Shown here piece by piece: positions 11,526 through 22,520 of a stretch of DNA of 64,000 nt. Source of the DNA: Poa pratensis. Its lineage: Eukaryota; Streptophyta; Magnoliopsida; Poales; Poaceae. Every line of letters begins with the position of its first letter. The first letter of the stretch is position 1. A model generated the notes under the pieces. That model saw only the letters and a list, made by a program, of their open reading frames with translations. It searched no databases and was not told the origin of the DNA. Location: positions 25,698,368 through 25,762,367 of the forward strand of contig CAMZMU010000027.1 in assembly GCA_947311845.1 (NCBI GenBank), in the 5' to 3' direction. The position numbers and the translations under genes were made by a program.

Positions 11526-12360
11526 TTGCGACTAAGAATTTGTACTCGATTCGAATACAATCCTATCGCGAGAAGACAGATGTGTCGAAGAGCTAAAACC
11601 TCTTAGATTTTGATCATACTAACCATTCTTCTACCCCTTTGGTCACCAGGTTACGAAACATAAAAAATAAAAAGCTCTCTCGCCATGTCGACCCGCTCGA
11701 CCCGTGTCTCTCGTATGCTCGATTTGGACCATAATTTTGTACTATTTTTTTAAAAATGAATAGTTCAATTTAGCAAAAAACATGATGAGATAGTAACTAA
11801 ATTCATTTGTTTACAACCATGCCCAGAATTGGATCAAATTTCACCCAAAAGTAACAATGTCCTTTACGAGTTATTATAATGTATTCACATGTTTTTTTTA
11901 AATGTCAAGTATGTCCTAAAAATTTATCGGAAAAATTGAAAATTTGAATTATCATAAATTAGTGGTCAAAGTGTGTTAATTTTTTACAAAAAAATATGAT
12001 TATTTTTTGTTTTTGGGGAAGATTTAAATTTTGGCAAAATTTAATCAACAAATTTGGCAATATATTCCTCTTAAAATACTAATCGGCTTCCCTTTTTGTT
12101 GGACAAATAGTAAAACAACATTTACGATGTAGTTTGATATCCCAAATTTTTGTAAAGAGTTCCATGTTTTAGTCGAACTCATTGTTATGAGCAATATCAA
12201 CTTTTCAATAGCCAGTTGAGGTCAGCTCGCAATCAACTAATGGTGATGGTAAATTTGTAGTTGGTGCAAAATGTTAGTGGCATATTGGACGACAAACATT
12301 TTAAGCGGTATTTGGGCATATATAAGAAATACGGATATATTTTGAAGCTCCCTTTTATTT
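11526..12360. other. AT-rich noncoding distal promoter region of MYB-1
   Basis: No gene seen. The region is rich in A/T runs and partially alignable to 37,310-37,790 of unit B (for example AGTTCCATGTTTTAGTCGAA and the ACATTTTAAGCGGTAT block). It could hold distal regulatory DNA, but nothing specific is supported. Confidence 0.45.
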
Positions 12361-12774
12361 GATTCCAAGGTTAGATTTGTAACCGTAGCTAGGAGTAGCC
12401 CCATGGAGAGGTGGCTATTTTGCTTTAATCATAATCCGCCGCAAAACCAATCATCTTGGAAAGTTTCAGTAGGAGCAAACAAAGAAAGGAACAAAAAAGT
12501 TGAACAATATGGGAGCAGCACTTTGAGCGGCAGATCCGTTTTGAACAACTACCAAAGCTACTCGAGGAACATGAGGGAATCACACACGCTAGGTGCGTCG
12601 CGCCCACACCTTCACGCTCGCAAGCGCATCCTGCGACGCCCATCCAATCCCAACCCAATCACCACCCGCACCCGCAGTCAAATCCCGCTCCCTCCCTGCC
12701 TCCCTGGGATCCGGTCAATGCAGCCAGAAAGAAAGAATCACCCCCAACAACAACGTTCCTCTGCTTCCCCCTCC

Positions 12775-12783
12775 CATATATAC
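12775..12783 (+). promoter_or_regulatory. TATA box of MYB-1
   Basis: CATATATAC lies in a CT-rich context about 140 bp before the ATG. The same box in the same surroundings (CTCCCATATATACGCGCACC) is found before MYB-2 at 38,369-38,376. Transcription would start near 12,810, leaving a leader of about 110 nt. Confidence 0.6.
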
Positions 12784-12919
12784 GCGCACCTCCCTCTCCC
12801 CACGGCCTTCTCCTATGCATACTACGACCGCCAGCTCCATCGATCAAACTCCGAGCAGCCCAAGAAAAAAGGACTCCCTTTGCGCGCCGCCGTAGCTACC
12901 TAGCATCAGCGGCATCAGC

Positions 12920-13566
12920 ATGGGGAGGTCGCCGTGTTGCGAGAAGGCGCACACCAACAAGGGGGCGTGGACAAAGGAGGAGGACCAGCGGCTGATCGGC
13001 TACATCAAGGCGCACGGCGAGGGCTGCTGGCGCTCGCTGCCCAAGGCCGCGGGCCTCCTCCGCTGCGGCAAGAGCTGCCGACTCCGCTGGATGAACTACC
13101 TCCGCCCCGACCTCAAGCGCGGCAACTTCACCGACCACGACGACGAGCTCATCATCAAGCTCCACGCCCTCCTCGGCAACAAGTAAGCCATCCATCTCAA
13201 TTCTCATCTCATCATCAATGCGCAGCGCATCGGCTCCTCCGCCTCCAGCCTCTTCCCGGCACCCTCTGTTTTAGTTTCTTTCTGTACTAACCAGTACGTG
13301 GTCGCCGTCGTACGTGCAGGTGGTCGTTGATTGCGGGCCAGCTGCCGGGCCGAACGGACAACGAGATCAAGAACTACTGGAACACGCACATCAAGCGCAA
13401 GCTCCTCAACCGCGGCATGGACCCGCACACGCACCGACCCGTCAGCGCCGCCGCCGCCGCCAGCGGGCTCACCACGGCCAGCGCCGCCCCGGCTTCCCTT
13501 CCTCCCCGGCGCCGCCGTCCAGGCTCGCCGCCAACGTGGTCTACACCGTCCCGAGCAGCACCGTGA
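12920..13566 (+). CDS. MYB-1: subgroup 4 R2R3-MYB, frameshifted after the MYB domain
   Basis: Two exons: 12,920-13,182 and 13,320-13,566, with a GT-AG intron of 137 bp between codon positions of Lys88 (GTAAGC donor, GTGCAG acceptor). Residues 14-61 form R2 (Trp17, Trp37, Trp57) and 67-112 form R3 (Phe70, Trp89, Trp108). The N-terminus [20 protein letters not shown] and the R3 sequence place it with the subgroup 4 MYBs that repress phenylpropanoid genes (Hv1/Zm38/MYB4 type). After Thr140 a 1-bp deletion near 13,478-13,490, relative to MYB-2, shifts the frame. A Pro/Arg-rich tail then runs to a stop at 13,564. The predicted product is 169 aa: DNA binding is kept, while the EAR motif and Cys cluster are lost. 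It may act as a passive competitor of MYB-2, or be a pseudogene. A sequencing error is possible but would need to be excluded. Confidence 0.88.
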
Positions 13567-13874
13567 GCTTCGCGAGATCGTCGCCGTCGGAAGACGGGCA
13601 CAGCAGTAGCGGCGGGAGCAGCGACGGCCCGCGGTGCCCCGACCTGAACCTGGACCTCGACCTCGACCTGTCCATGAGCCTGCCGTGCTCGCCGCCCAAG
13701 ACAGCACCAGCCGCCGCGTCCACGCTCAGATCGCAGCAGCAGCAGCAGAGCATCTGCCTGTGCTACCACCTCGGCGTCCGCAACGGGGAGGCCTGCACCT
13801 GCAAGACGGCGTCGCCGGCGGGCCAGCGCGTGTTCCGGTTTCTCAGGCCACTGGAGGAGGGCCAGTACATGTAG
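13567..13874 (+). pseudogene. Out-of-frame C-terminal coding remnant of MYB-1
   Basis: This stretch still encodes, in the displaced frame, the conserved tail seen in MYB-2: Ser-rich region, [13 protein letters not shown] motif, Cys cluster C-x-C-x10-C-x-C and the [12 protein letters not shown] end. There is no stop in that displaced frame up to 13,872. The good preservation suggests that the frameshift is recent or the frame is still used in some transcripts. Confidence 0.8.
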
Positions 13875-14819
13875 CAGCACACTAGTTGGCAGCACTAGGC
13901 ACCCAGAAAAAACTCTGTAAAAAGCACAAGATGGGAGAGAGAAAAGAGCTTCTGAATTGAGAAGATAGCTGATCTGGGTTATTTCTCATGTTTCGCTTTA
14001 TCCAAATATGATTCGTTTCTTCTTGCCATTCACCGATAGAATTTAGAGTTTAGCGCAGTAGCAAGATTTGATAAGTTGGTGCAGGAGGTATTATTGATTT
14101 GCGTATCCGATTCGGGCGTCTCTTGCCGTTTCTGTCATGTGGGATATGGTGCGAGAATGGAGCATGTGGAGTGTTTTTGGGTGGGTAGGAAACTTATATA
14201 ATGTGGTGTGCTCAAAGAATTATTTCGTTTTTGCTAATTCCTCCATCTACAACGCTAGGTTGTTTTATGTTAAATAACGCAGTAGTCTATTGCAAGACTT
14301 CGACAATAATTTCAGTTAAAATATGTCACAATAACGAATGTGCATGCATGGACGGGTTAACCAATTTTCATATTGAGAAGTAGCATTATATGTCGAACAT
14401 AAGGACTATCATTTTTCAACCATGCTCAGTTTCGAAAAAAAAATCAACCATGCTTCGTCATGAGAGATGTTGCAATACCACTTGTAGCTGTAGGTACCAA
14501 ATTATACAAAACATTGTCTATGATCGGATGGTTAGGAGTGTGGTTGTACTCGCAGCGCATCAGAGTTCAAACCCCAAGTTTGACATTGGTGTTACTCATT
14601 TAGGCAGAATATTATTTATTCAATGTGAGGCGACGTTCCCGTCAACAACGAGATGACTTTATTAATCGCAAGACCCGACCCGGCCGGAACATTTATTTAT
14701 TTTCTTTATGGGTGGTTAGGCATAAAAAACAAATGTGAATTCCAGGAAATGGAAGAACACTCTCCGAGAGCCCTTTGATACCCGCAGGATCAGGCAAACA
14801 GTTGAACACTTCATTTTAT
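13875..14819. other. 3' UTR and downstream flank of MYB-1, with a SINE fragment
   Basis: Highly similar to 39,429-40,330 of unit B. The first 150 bp is probably 3' UTR (GCACCCAG...CTCTGTAAA). At about 14,520-14,670 is the head of a tRNA-derived SINE: GGATGGTTAGGAGTGTGG, a B box in AGAGTTCAAACCCC and GAGGCGACGTTCCCGTC, related to 50,664-50,966. No separate gene. Confidence 0.55.
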
Positions 14820-16900
14820 TTGCGAAAATGACATGCGGCTGCAAATGTTGTGGTGTTATGGTCGTAAGTTAGCGTACCTACCTACCTTGCCAAGGAGGAG
14901 TGTGTATACGACACTTGCCAGTTGTGATAGTAAGGAAACCGTCATGGAAATTAATTTGGTGCTTCATGTATGAAATGCGCAAATTTAAGAAAAATAATTA
15001 TGTATACTGGACTATAGAGTAAGTGGTACACGTAGCGTTACCTCCGTATGCTTACGATTCGTATATTTCGCTGTACCCCCGTGACAAAAGTGAGAGCCAT
15101 CTTGCTTTTACTCTCTACTGGGAATTAACATTGGAGCCTTCTTTCATATTTTTTTATCTATCATTACTACTACCTGTAAACTTGTCACCTTTTGTCAAAC
15201 CACGAAAGGAGTTTCTTGCAGGTAAGTTGGACGTGGATCGTACATTGGTAGTTTTAATAAGACTATTGAATGATCACGAAATAATCCCGGTTCACATTGC
15301 CGGCGGTTTTGATATCTTCTGCGTACGTGCACCATGTGCCCGGTAGTTCTGCTTAGAATTTGGGAAGATTACAATTCACAAAGATTACAAAGATTACTAT
15401 ACTAGTATAACGGAAGTTTCGTGTGATGGTAATACTCCGGTGGCACCTGAGAAGAAGCGATGATTGGTGTACAAGTTCCCATCGTTATTACCATTCCGTT
15501 GTTGGTGTGTAAGGTCAACGTTCGCTCTATCTGCCATCATGTTTTGAATTTAACGAGAATATTTGAAGTAGGCACCACTTAGGTTATATTTGAGGTCAGA
15601 GCTTAAATCATCATTTGCTGGTTCCATTCCGTTGTTGGTGTGTAAGGTCAACGTTCGCTCTATCTGCCATCATGTTTTGAATTTAACGAGAATATTTGAA
15701 GTAGGCACCACTTAGGTTATATTTGAGGTCAGAGCTTAAATCATCATTTGCTGGTTCCTGGCGACACGCAGGACGTTTTAATCTCCTGGCTTGACCAACC
15801 AGGTGTGTACCATGTTCTTCCTCATTTCGCTGGCTTGCTTGTTGCATGCAAACTAGTACTCCTTCCTACACCGGATGGATCGCCAATTATTTGCCTGAAT
15901 AGGTGTGATGCTTTTGATTGCTAGTACCACGTTTGCACAAAAATTATCACCCTAGCTTTGAGAAAGCATCGATCGGCTAGAGCTAGCAGGATAGCAAATT
16001 TGGCACCTTGATTAACCAAGAACTATATATATATGGTCTTTAAAAAATCGAGCTGACTAAGCTTGCACGTGGCCGGCCACTCTAAACAAGAAAGTGTAGT
16101 TACACAGCAACGATTAGTACTACTAATTTCTCCTACTGATTGGACATGTACGTACATCTGTAGCAGAATTTTCCTGTCATGTGAGGACAAGTTTTCTCTC
16201 TGCTGATCGAGTTCCGTGGCTCGCACTCCACATCACATGGTACACCGGCCACTTATCATCAGTCCATCACCAACACTCTACTGCCAAAGATGGCAAACCG
16301 TTTTTCTTTTCGAAGGCGCCAACATTTTCTCTTATGCTAGCTACTCTCCGTGAGATACCTGCGAGAGCGACGTTACGTACAGACCGCTGTTTCCGCGTAC
16401 GTACTACAAGTCGTGATCCCTGTAACCGTATACCAAACCACAGCCCGCAGTCTCACCCGTATCTGGGAGAAATTGAAATTTCACCGGGTTACTTGCGCGA
16501 CGACGGCATCCCTCCCTCGCCTCGCGTGCAAAGCTAGCTTGCGAGCTTTCTCATTGCTCGACGTACGCATCCTATGCCGGCGTCATGGCGTAGCTCGATC
16601 CGTGAACCATGTGGACACGGTGGAAGGAACCAGGGACGGAGCCAGCACTAAGTATTGGAGGGGGCGTAGTCAAGTTGGAGGGGGCGAAATAGATTAGAAC
16701 TGCATATTAAAAGCATGATTATAAGGAAGTTTATGAAGGAAATCAGTTTGTTGGGGGTGGCTTAGCCTCTGCTCGTCCTCCCTTCCTCCGTCCCTGGAAG
16801 GAACCCGTGACATGGCGTCCGGGAATCGCCAAGCGTGACACATGCGCGATCGATCCATCGAGGAGATAAGCGCACGGTTCACAAAGCTTTATGTTGCTGT
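14820..16900 (-). repeat. Right arm of the inverted repeat flanking MYB-1
   Basis: Reverse-complement relative of 1,070-2,760, in mirror order. For example CTCCTGGCTTGACCAACCAG (15,781) pairs with the CTGGTTGGTCAAGCCAGG block at 1,909. The arms are diverged by many small indels, so the inverted duplication is old. Unit B has the same arm at 40,330-42,300; unit C has parts at 47,700-48,330 and 50,238-50,600. Confidence 0.75.
15491..15756 (+). repeat. 133-bp exact tandem duplication
   Basis: CCATTCCGTTGTTGGTGTGT starts at 15,491 and again at 15,624, and the 133 bp between repeat without visible change. Unit B has the same two copies starting at 40,972 and 41,105. Unit C has a single diverged copy near 50,290. 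The step therefore happened after C split off and before A and B separated. Confidence 0.85.
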
Positions 16901-17160
16901 CACATACGTAGGTGACCGCCGCCCGTGCGCCGGACATATTCGTCGTCTCGCTCGTCACCGAAGCCGGCCACGTTTTCCGTAGAAAAAGCCTTGTGTGAAG
17001 GAAGTGGTAGACAAGTGAACGCGGTTTGCGATTAAAAGCATCGATCTCGGTTAAGCATCCGGCCTGAAAAATTGTGGCAATATATAGTTTGGGCCGTTTT
17101 ACGTTCAATAGGCACACTATGTTTGTTTGACTTGGAAAAAAATAGTTGAGGGTTCGGATA

Positions 17161-17850
17161 AGCGGCGGCTCCGACAGTGTATCAACGGTATCGAGGGACA
17201 ATTAGCCCCCCCCCCCCCCCCCCCACCACCACCACCACCACCACACACACACACTCCCCTCGTTCCCTCCACGCGATTTGTTCCCCGCCGCTGGTCGGGT
17301 TAGATAGTTTCGACCAGCAACTATTCGCGACATTGCCACTGTATGGACCATGGATTTAGCGTTGCTGGCCTCAGCTGAGCAAGGCAAGGCAGTGCTCCTC
17401 CTCCGGCCGGTGCCGACATCGGCTATGCGGCAGGGACGTCGCTGCCGCCACTAGAGGACTCCGCCTCCAAAGAGTACTCCATAGGCTCAATCTCCTTGCT
17501 CACCGAGTCCACCACAAACCTGACAAGGATGAGCTCGACGCAATCCCAAACGACGACGAGCTGCTCAACGTATCAAGGATAAGTAGGTGTGCTCCGCCTA
17601 TCGTGTGGAGAAGCGGATTCGTTTGGCCGACCACTCGGCCGAAGTGGTAAACAAAGCATCGCTCGAGCGCATCATCCTTTTAAGCCTCGAGTACGCAGCA
17701 GAGCAACGGCGGCGGGAGAGGGAGGAATGTCGTCAAGGCATCTTCCTGCGCAAACTCCGGCACAGCCGCAGCTGGTGCGGCGGCATGTTAGGAAGGAAGA
17801 AGAACTTTTGGTTTAGTATTCTAGTTATATGTTTGTAAATCTAGTTTTTA
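17161..17850 (+). pseudogene. Decayed gene fragment of unknown identity (shared with unit B)
   Basis: A coding-like GC pattern runs from the TTAGATAGTTTCGACCAGCA block through CTCGAGTACGCAGCAGAGCA to AGGAAGGAAGAAGAACTTTT. It is conserved at 42,530-43,100 in unit B. Pieces such as DELDAIPNDDELLNVSRIS and YAAEQRRREREECRQG read like an acidic then basic, helical protein. No single frame spans it and I recognise no family. It is probably a retroposed or captured exon set. Confidence 0.35.
17207..17250 (+). repeat. Poly(C)/(CCA)n/(CA)n tract
   Basis: About eighteen C, then CCACCA units, then CACACA. Absent at the homologous point in unit B (near 42,570). Confidence 0.9.
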
Positions 17851-17995
17851 TACGCCGTCTTGTGGGTCCCACCACGACGTACGCCGACGGGATATTTATA
17901 CGCCGACGGCCGGGTTGGTACGCCGACGGTCCCAAACGCCGACGGCAGCCGTCGGCGTATCGCTACGCCGACGGCTTGAGGGTGTACGCAAATAT
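17850..17995. mobile_element. CACTA-type subterminal repeat remnant
   Basis: The words ACGCCGACGG and CCGTCGGCGT occur about seven times in both orientations within 150 bp. Such dense, alternating short repeats are typical of CACTA transposon ends in Triticeae. No CACTA terminus or transposase is seen. It begins exactly where A and B stop matching, so it marks a breakpoint. Confidence 0.5.
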
Positions 17996-18230
17996 GACTG
18001 CGTGTACAGCAGCAACACTGGACCATTGGACTGTGTCGCGATGGCAGCAGCTATTTTCATGAAATCGGGAGCTCGGGTTGCCTCAATCCGAAAAAATAAC
18101 ATGGCTTGGAACAAACATATAACCGAGACCATAAAAATGGGCCCTGGCTGCACCATACTTTCGCCTCTGACGCTCTCACAGTTTCACTACCGCAAGACAA
18201 AACACTGCGCACGGGCTGTACTGTAGAGTG

Positions 18231-18236
<6 letters not shown>

Positions 18237-18282
<46 letters not shown>

Positions 18283-19165
18283 TACAAGGGGGCCCTAGAA
18301 GCTTCATTCAGCGGTGGCATAACAAATACATGGAGGACCAAAAGAAATAGAAAATTACAATCAGGTCCAAACTTTTTGCACAGAAGACCCTAAAGATAAA
18401 GTTGCAAACGCCATCGGGTCCAGCTCCATCGCCGCCGCATCGCTGCATCACAGTGCAGCCAAGCACCGCACCGCCGGGACAGGACCACTTGGGGCGAGGC
18501 ACCGGGAGCCAACTGCACTGAGACATAAGGGCCTCCGTATCGGCATAGAAGCCTGGAGGTTGATTTTCACCTTCAAACGCCGGCCGGAAGTGACCGAAGC
18601 CGACGAGGAAGTTGGGAGCGGTCGCCTAACGACCATCTTAAGCGGCTGCCGACGAAGAGCAGCCGTGGATGAGCTCCCGGGAGCAGCTTCCGAGCTCCCA
18701 CACTGCAGATCCCACCACCACCAGCCACAGGGACGGGCTCCCTGCTCCTTCTCGTCTCCACGACGAGGTTGAAGAAGAGGAACAGGCCCATGGCCGCCAG
18801 CGCCCGATCCGCACACGAAACCGGCCTTATTTACGGAGATCCCAACATCGTCGACCTTCTCCGCCTTCGGCCCTGACCACCAGAGCACCGCTGAGAAAAG
18901 GAAAGCCATCGACAGCCGCCGGATTCGGCCCCTCTCCGGCGACTCACTCCAAGACTCCGGCATAAAGCCAACAGGCCATCTAGGCAAACAACAGGAACTC
19001 CCTACTCTACTATTTACAGAGGAGGCCAAACAACCTAGACCATCATCTCGCCGGCCAGCTGCGCCAGCAGGGAGAGAGAGGGCCAGGGGCGGCGGCGGAA
19101 ATCTCTGGACGACTCTCAAGGGGACAGGAGCAGGCGAGAAGGGAAAAGAGCGGTGGATTTTTTGC
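18237..19165 (-). mobile_element. GC-rich retroposon-like insertion ending in (TA)n
   Basis: GTAGAGTGGAATAT lies at 18,223-18,236 and again at 19,166-19,179, as a 14-bp target duplication. The related block at 21,549-21,565 (CTGTAGGGTGGAATTTCG) and the one at 55,930 show the uninterrupted site. The insert starts with about 21 TA units, which would be its 3' tail on the minus strand. The body is GC-rich without an assignable protein. It probably belongs with the retroposons at 7,021 and 25,988. Confidence 0.7.
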
Positions 19166-19169
19166 GTAG

Positions 19170-19530
19170 AGTGGAATATCGGGCACGGCTACGGTTACCT
19201 GAAAGCTGCACTACATCGCTGAACGGCTGTCCTGACAATGTCGTAACTACAGTATAGGCGCCGGGCAGTGCAAAGTGTTTGCAACGACTTTACTGTATTG
19301 TCATGCCAAAAACTGCGACCGTCTCCTAATCTTTCTGCTGTGCAGTTGTACAAGTACAGTACAAAGATAAGATAGAAGGTACAATACAGCACAATACAAT
19401 AGCTGCCGTTTCCTAATCTTTACTGTATTGCCATGCCGAACTGCGACCGTCACCTAATATTCTTGCAGTGTAGTTGTAGAAATACAGTACAATAACAACA
19501 TCTTGGAAGTATCAACAGTTACACATCAAC
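19170..19530 (+). repeat. Local repeat cluster with ACTGCGACCGTCTCCTAATC units
   Basis: A unit of about 90 to 180 bp recurs imperfectly here (19,250-19,350 and 19,400-19,500). It is repeated at 21,600-21,790 and, in the opposite orientation, at 45,880-46,120 and 55,570-55,860. Each unit holds the words GCAACGACTT, CATGCCAAAACTGCGACC and AGTACAGTACAAAGATAAGA. Noncoding. Confidence 0.65.
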
Positions 19531-19532
19531 AG

Positions 19533-20660
19533 TGTTAGAGTATATTACGGTTTGACAATATTTGGAAGTCTAAGACCGCCACCACCGCTTCCGCCACGAT
19601 GCCTCCCGCGAAATCGACTTCATGATCTCTGCTAGGGGCATAGGAATTTTCGTTTTTCCAATTAGATCTTTTCTTTAGCTACTAAACATCGGTCGGTTCG
19701 GATCATTGCATGCATGCGTGCTGTGCATATGGGGCAACGCATCGATCAGCTCTACTCCAACCAAGCCAAAATGCATCTGCCTCCAGCTGCACCGTACTAC
19801 ACGTCTACGCAACCAAAGTCGTCACGAAGCCAATCTACTCCGATCCATCGACTTTAACATTCGTGGTCATCATTGCCGACAAGCTCTACACCAACAATCA
19901 TCGACAAGAATCTACGCCAACAACGTCTCGACATCTACTACCTCTACAAGCTTAAATGTCTTCAACAACAATCACCACGCCATTTTCGTCCACCACAACT
20001 GCGTCGTCAGAGTTGCAGTCTATTTTTATTTGCACGTACTTGTGCTCAGTTTACTTTTTGCAACCTTTTCATCTACTCCGGCAACAATGGCGGAATATCT
20101 GCTCTACGCACCAACCGATCACGGAGATCTCCTTGCTTCTTCATCCAACTATAGATCGCAAGGTTTATGGTGATCCCTGTCTTCACATGTCCGGCATTGG
20201 CAACACCGGCGCGCGCGTGCCTTCGTCCCCGACGCGCTCCCAATTCTGGCAAGCTCGGCAAGGCGTGCCGCCTACCTCGTCTACACCAACTCCAGCAACG
20301 TCTACCCCAACAATGGTAACATCGACCACGACTACAACGCCCACAACTCGGCTACATCGACATCGTCATTAAGGGCTATCACCTCGGCTCCCTCTCCAGT
20401 TCGTGACTTCGGCTTGTGCTCCAGTCAGACCGTCCGTGACGCTCCAATTGTTTGCGTCACTACCGATCCGACTGCGGGGTGTTGTTAGAGTATATTACGG
20501 TTTGGCAATATTTGATAGTTTAGGATTGTAATCCAAGTCTATCTCTACTAGGTTTCGTAGTCCCCAAGTATTGTATGATGTATAAACGCTCAATGTAATC
20601 AATCTAGAATCAAGCTCGAGATTCTTCGAGATCTTGATATTCTAGAATATATAGCTCCTT
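19533..20660 (+). mobile_element. Remnant of an LTR-type retroelement
   Basis: TGTTAGAGTATATTACGG with a following TTTGRCAATATTTG occurs at 19,533 and 20,483. The second copy follows a purine/G-rich stretch (GACTGCGGGGTGT), as a 3' LTR would follow a polypurine tract. The interior (19,580-20,480) has Ser/Thr/Pro-coding triplets but no pol motifs. The first LTR is nearly all deleted. A decayed copia or TRIM/LARD derivative is the best guess. Confidence 0.4.
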
Positions 20661-20699
20661 GTTTACTTTTGGAAAAAAGAACTGAACAAATAAAAGACT

Positions 20700-22140
20700 T
20701 GTGTAAAGGTCAAACAAATATGCTTCTTCCCAGTGGCACGCCGAGCTTGGTTCCAGTGTTTGGCCACTAATAAAGCCTCTGACCTAACCAGTAACCGCTG
20801 CTCCTAACGGACACGCTAGTTGCACCAAGATCATGCAAAATTCTGTTTGCTGCTGTTTTGAATTAACTCACTGGTGGTTGCCATTAGCGAGAATTTGCAA
20901 TTTCTGAGAGTAGAGGTGTCTCAAGGTGACATGCACTGAAGAAATGCGGAGGAATAGGACAGGCTGTTGCAATACAGTATTGTGCTCAGCCAGGAGACAA
21001 AAGGCACCGGAAGTCAAGACGGGACGAGCAGCCCGTAGCACGACGAGACGCAGACACGGAAAGGACAGTAAAGAAAGTCAAGTGAAAAGAGGGGCCGCGT
21101 TGTGCTCAGGTCGTCGTAGTAGCTAGGTAGCTATTTTAATGAAATATGAAGCTCGGGCTTCTTACCTTGAAAAATAAACCATACTAGTTAGTAGTTACAC
21201 TGTTACCGTACTAAGCATACGAATTATCTGTCGACCCGGTAATAGATTCAAGTACCATGCATCGAACAAAAATAACCGAGTCCATGAAAAACATGGCAGA
21301 GGCACAACTATGACTAGATGTCATTGACTCTTTCCCATACCGATGCAAATGTTCCAACAGACCGGACTATTTCACAGGTTGACCAGGCCCATTCCACCTG
21401 ACAGTCATCATCTCTGCTGTCCCAGCTTTCCTGGCGCCGGCCTGAGCACTCGCTGTCTCAGTCTTCGCTTTAAATGGCCCCTGGCTGCACCATACTTCCA
21501 CCTCTGATGGTTTCACTCTCGCAAGACAAAACACTGCACTGGGTGTACTGTAGGGTGGAATTTCGCTAGGGGTTCAATGCAGCAAACCTGAAAGCTGCAC
21601 TAGTACCACCGAACGGCTGTTCTGACAAGGTCGTAACTACAGTATAGGCATCGGGCAGCGCAAAGTGTTTGCAACGACTTCACTGTTTTGCCATGCCAAA
21701 ACTGCGACCGTCTCCTAATCTTTCTGGAGTGTACTTCTACAATACAAAGATAAGACACAAGGTACAAATACAATAGCTGCCGTCTCCTAACCGTTCGGTC
21801 GACGGTGATGTCATCCTTCTACAAACCAGCAACAACCACATATATCCATCTCATCCTCGTTCTTCTTCCACGTGAAAACGCATCGGATCAGGGATCAGAC
21901 CAGCTCGTCCTCCTTGTCCAGGCCCCTGTACGGTTACGCTCCCCTGACAGTACACTCTAGCAGCAGCCGACTGAATGGTTTGTGGGGATCCGAATGGCCA
22001 CGACGCCCCCGAAAGAAACAACACTTTGGATCTGCTCACTTGATCAGGCTCGCTCCAGATCGGAATCGAATCGCTGTTTTGCTTTTGGATAAAACGCACG
22101 GTTACGTGATGGGTTTCATCGATCGCGCGTGATATGACCC
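20700..22140 (-). repeat. Segment inverted relative to units B and C
   Basis: Blocks here recur in reverse orientation and mirror order elsewhere. 20,750-20,980 matches 53,060-53,290. 20,920-21,120 matches 57,430-57,620. 21,130-21,300 matches 56,100-56,290. 21,790-22,060 matches 43,280-43,555. No gene is supported. The block includes the empty target of the Harbinger element at about 20,763-20,790. Confidence 0.75.
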
Positions 22141-22199
22141 ACAGCACAAGGTGACGATACCAGATAAGCGCAAAACCCCGGGGTGTGGTGATTAGTAGT

Positions 22200-22219
22200 C
22201 CGGGCTACATGTAGCCCGG
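22200..22219. repeat. Perfect 20-bp palindrome
   Basis: CCGGGCTACATGTAGCCCGG reads identically on both strands. It stands directly before a (TTTA)n run (22,220-22,246) and could be the end hairpin of the small transposon whose AT-rich body follows. Confidence 0.9.
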
Positions 22220-22520
22220 TTATTTATTTATTTATTTATTTATTTTTAGTCGCCATTTAAAGTTTTAAAAAATTCCGAAAAAAATACTGGATATTGACAA
22301 CGACTTGATCTATGCTTCTGAAAAGTTTCAACTCGAAATAGATTGTATTTCGCCCTACACGAAAATGACAACATTCTGATAATTTTGAGAGATCTAGAAA
22401 TTTGTCATTTTTACACAGGATAAAATACGGAATGTTCCGCATTTCTTTTTTGCACACAGGTAGAAATCATCATTACCTACGTTTAGGATTTTTTTTATAC
22501 AACTTAAATTGCAGATTTCG
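22220..22520. mobile_element. Unclassified AT-rich transposon fragment after (TTTA)n
   Basis: It holds GAAAATGACAACATTCTGAT, AGATTGTATTTCGCCC and similar words that recur in diverged form at 47,290-47,680 and 51,310-51,700. No coding capacity. The shared words suggest one nonautonomous DNA transposon family. Confidence 0.4.

Noticed and set aside
12403..12903. 166-codon plus-strand frame directly before MYB-1 (and the longer one at 37,860-38,567 before MYB-2)
   Set aside because: It lies in promoter and leader DNA, its protein differs strongly between the two units, and it has no start context or domain. Open length is due to low stop frequency.
13204..13895. Long minus-strand frames across MYB exon 2 (also at 38,862-39,497)
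   Set aside because: They are antisense shadows of GC-rich coding sequence; Arg/Ala-rich composition with no family.
18231..18280. Possible AT-rich hairpin or origin at the (TA)n run
   Set aside because: A plain TA microsatellite at the tail of a retroposon explains it.
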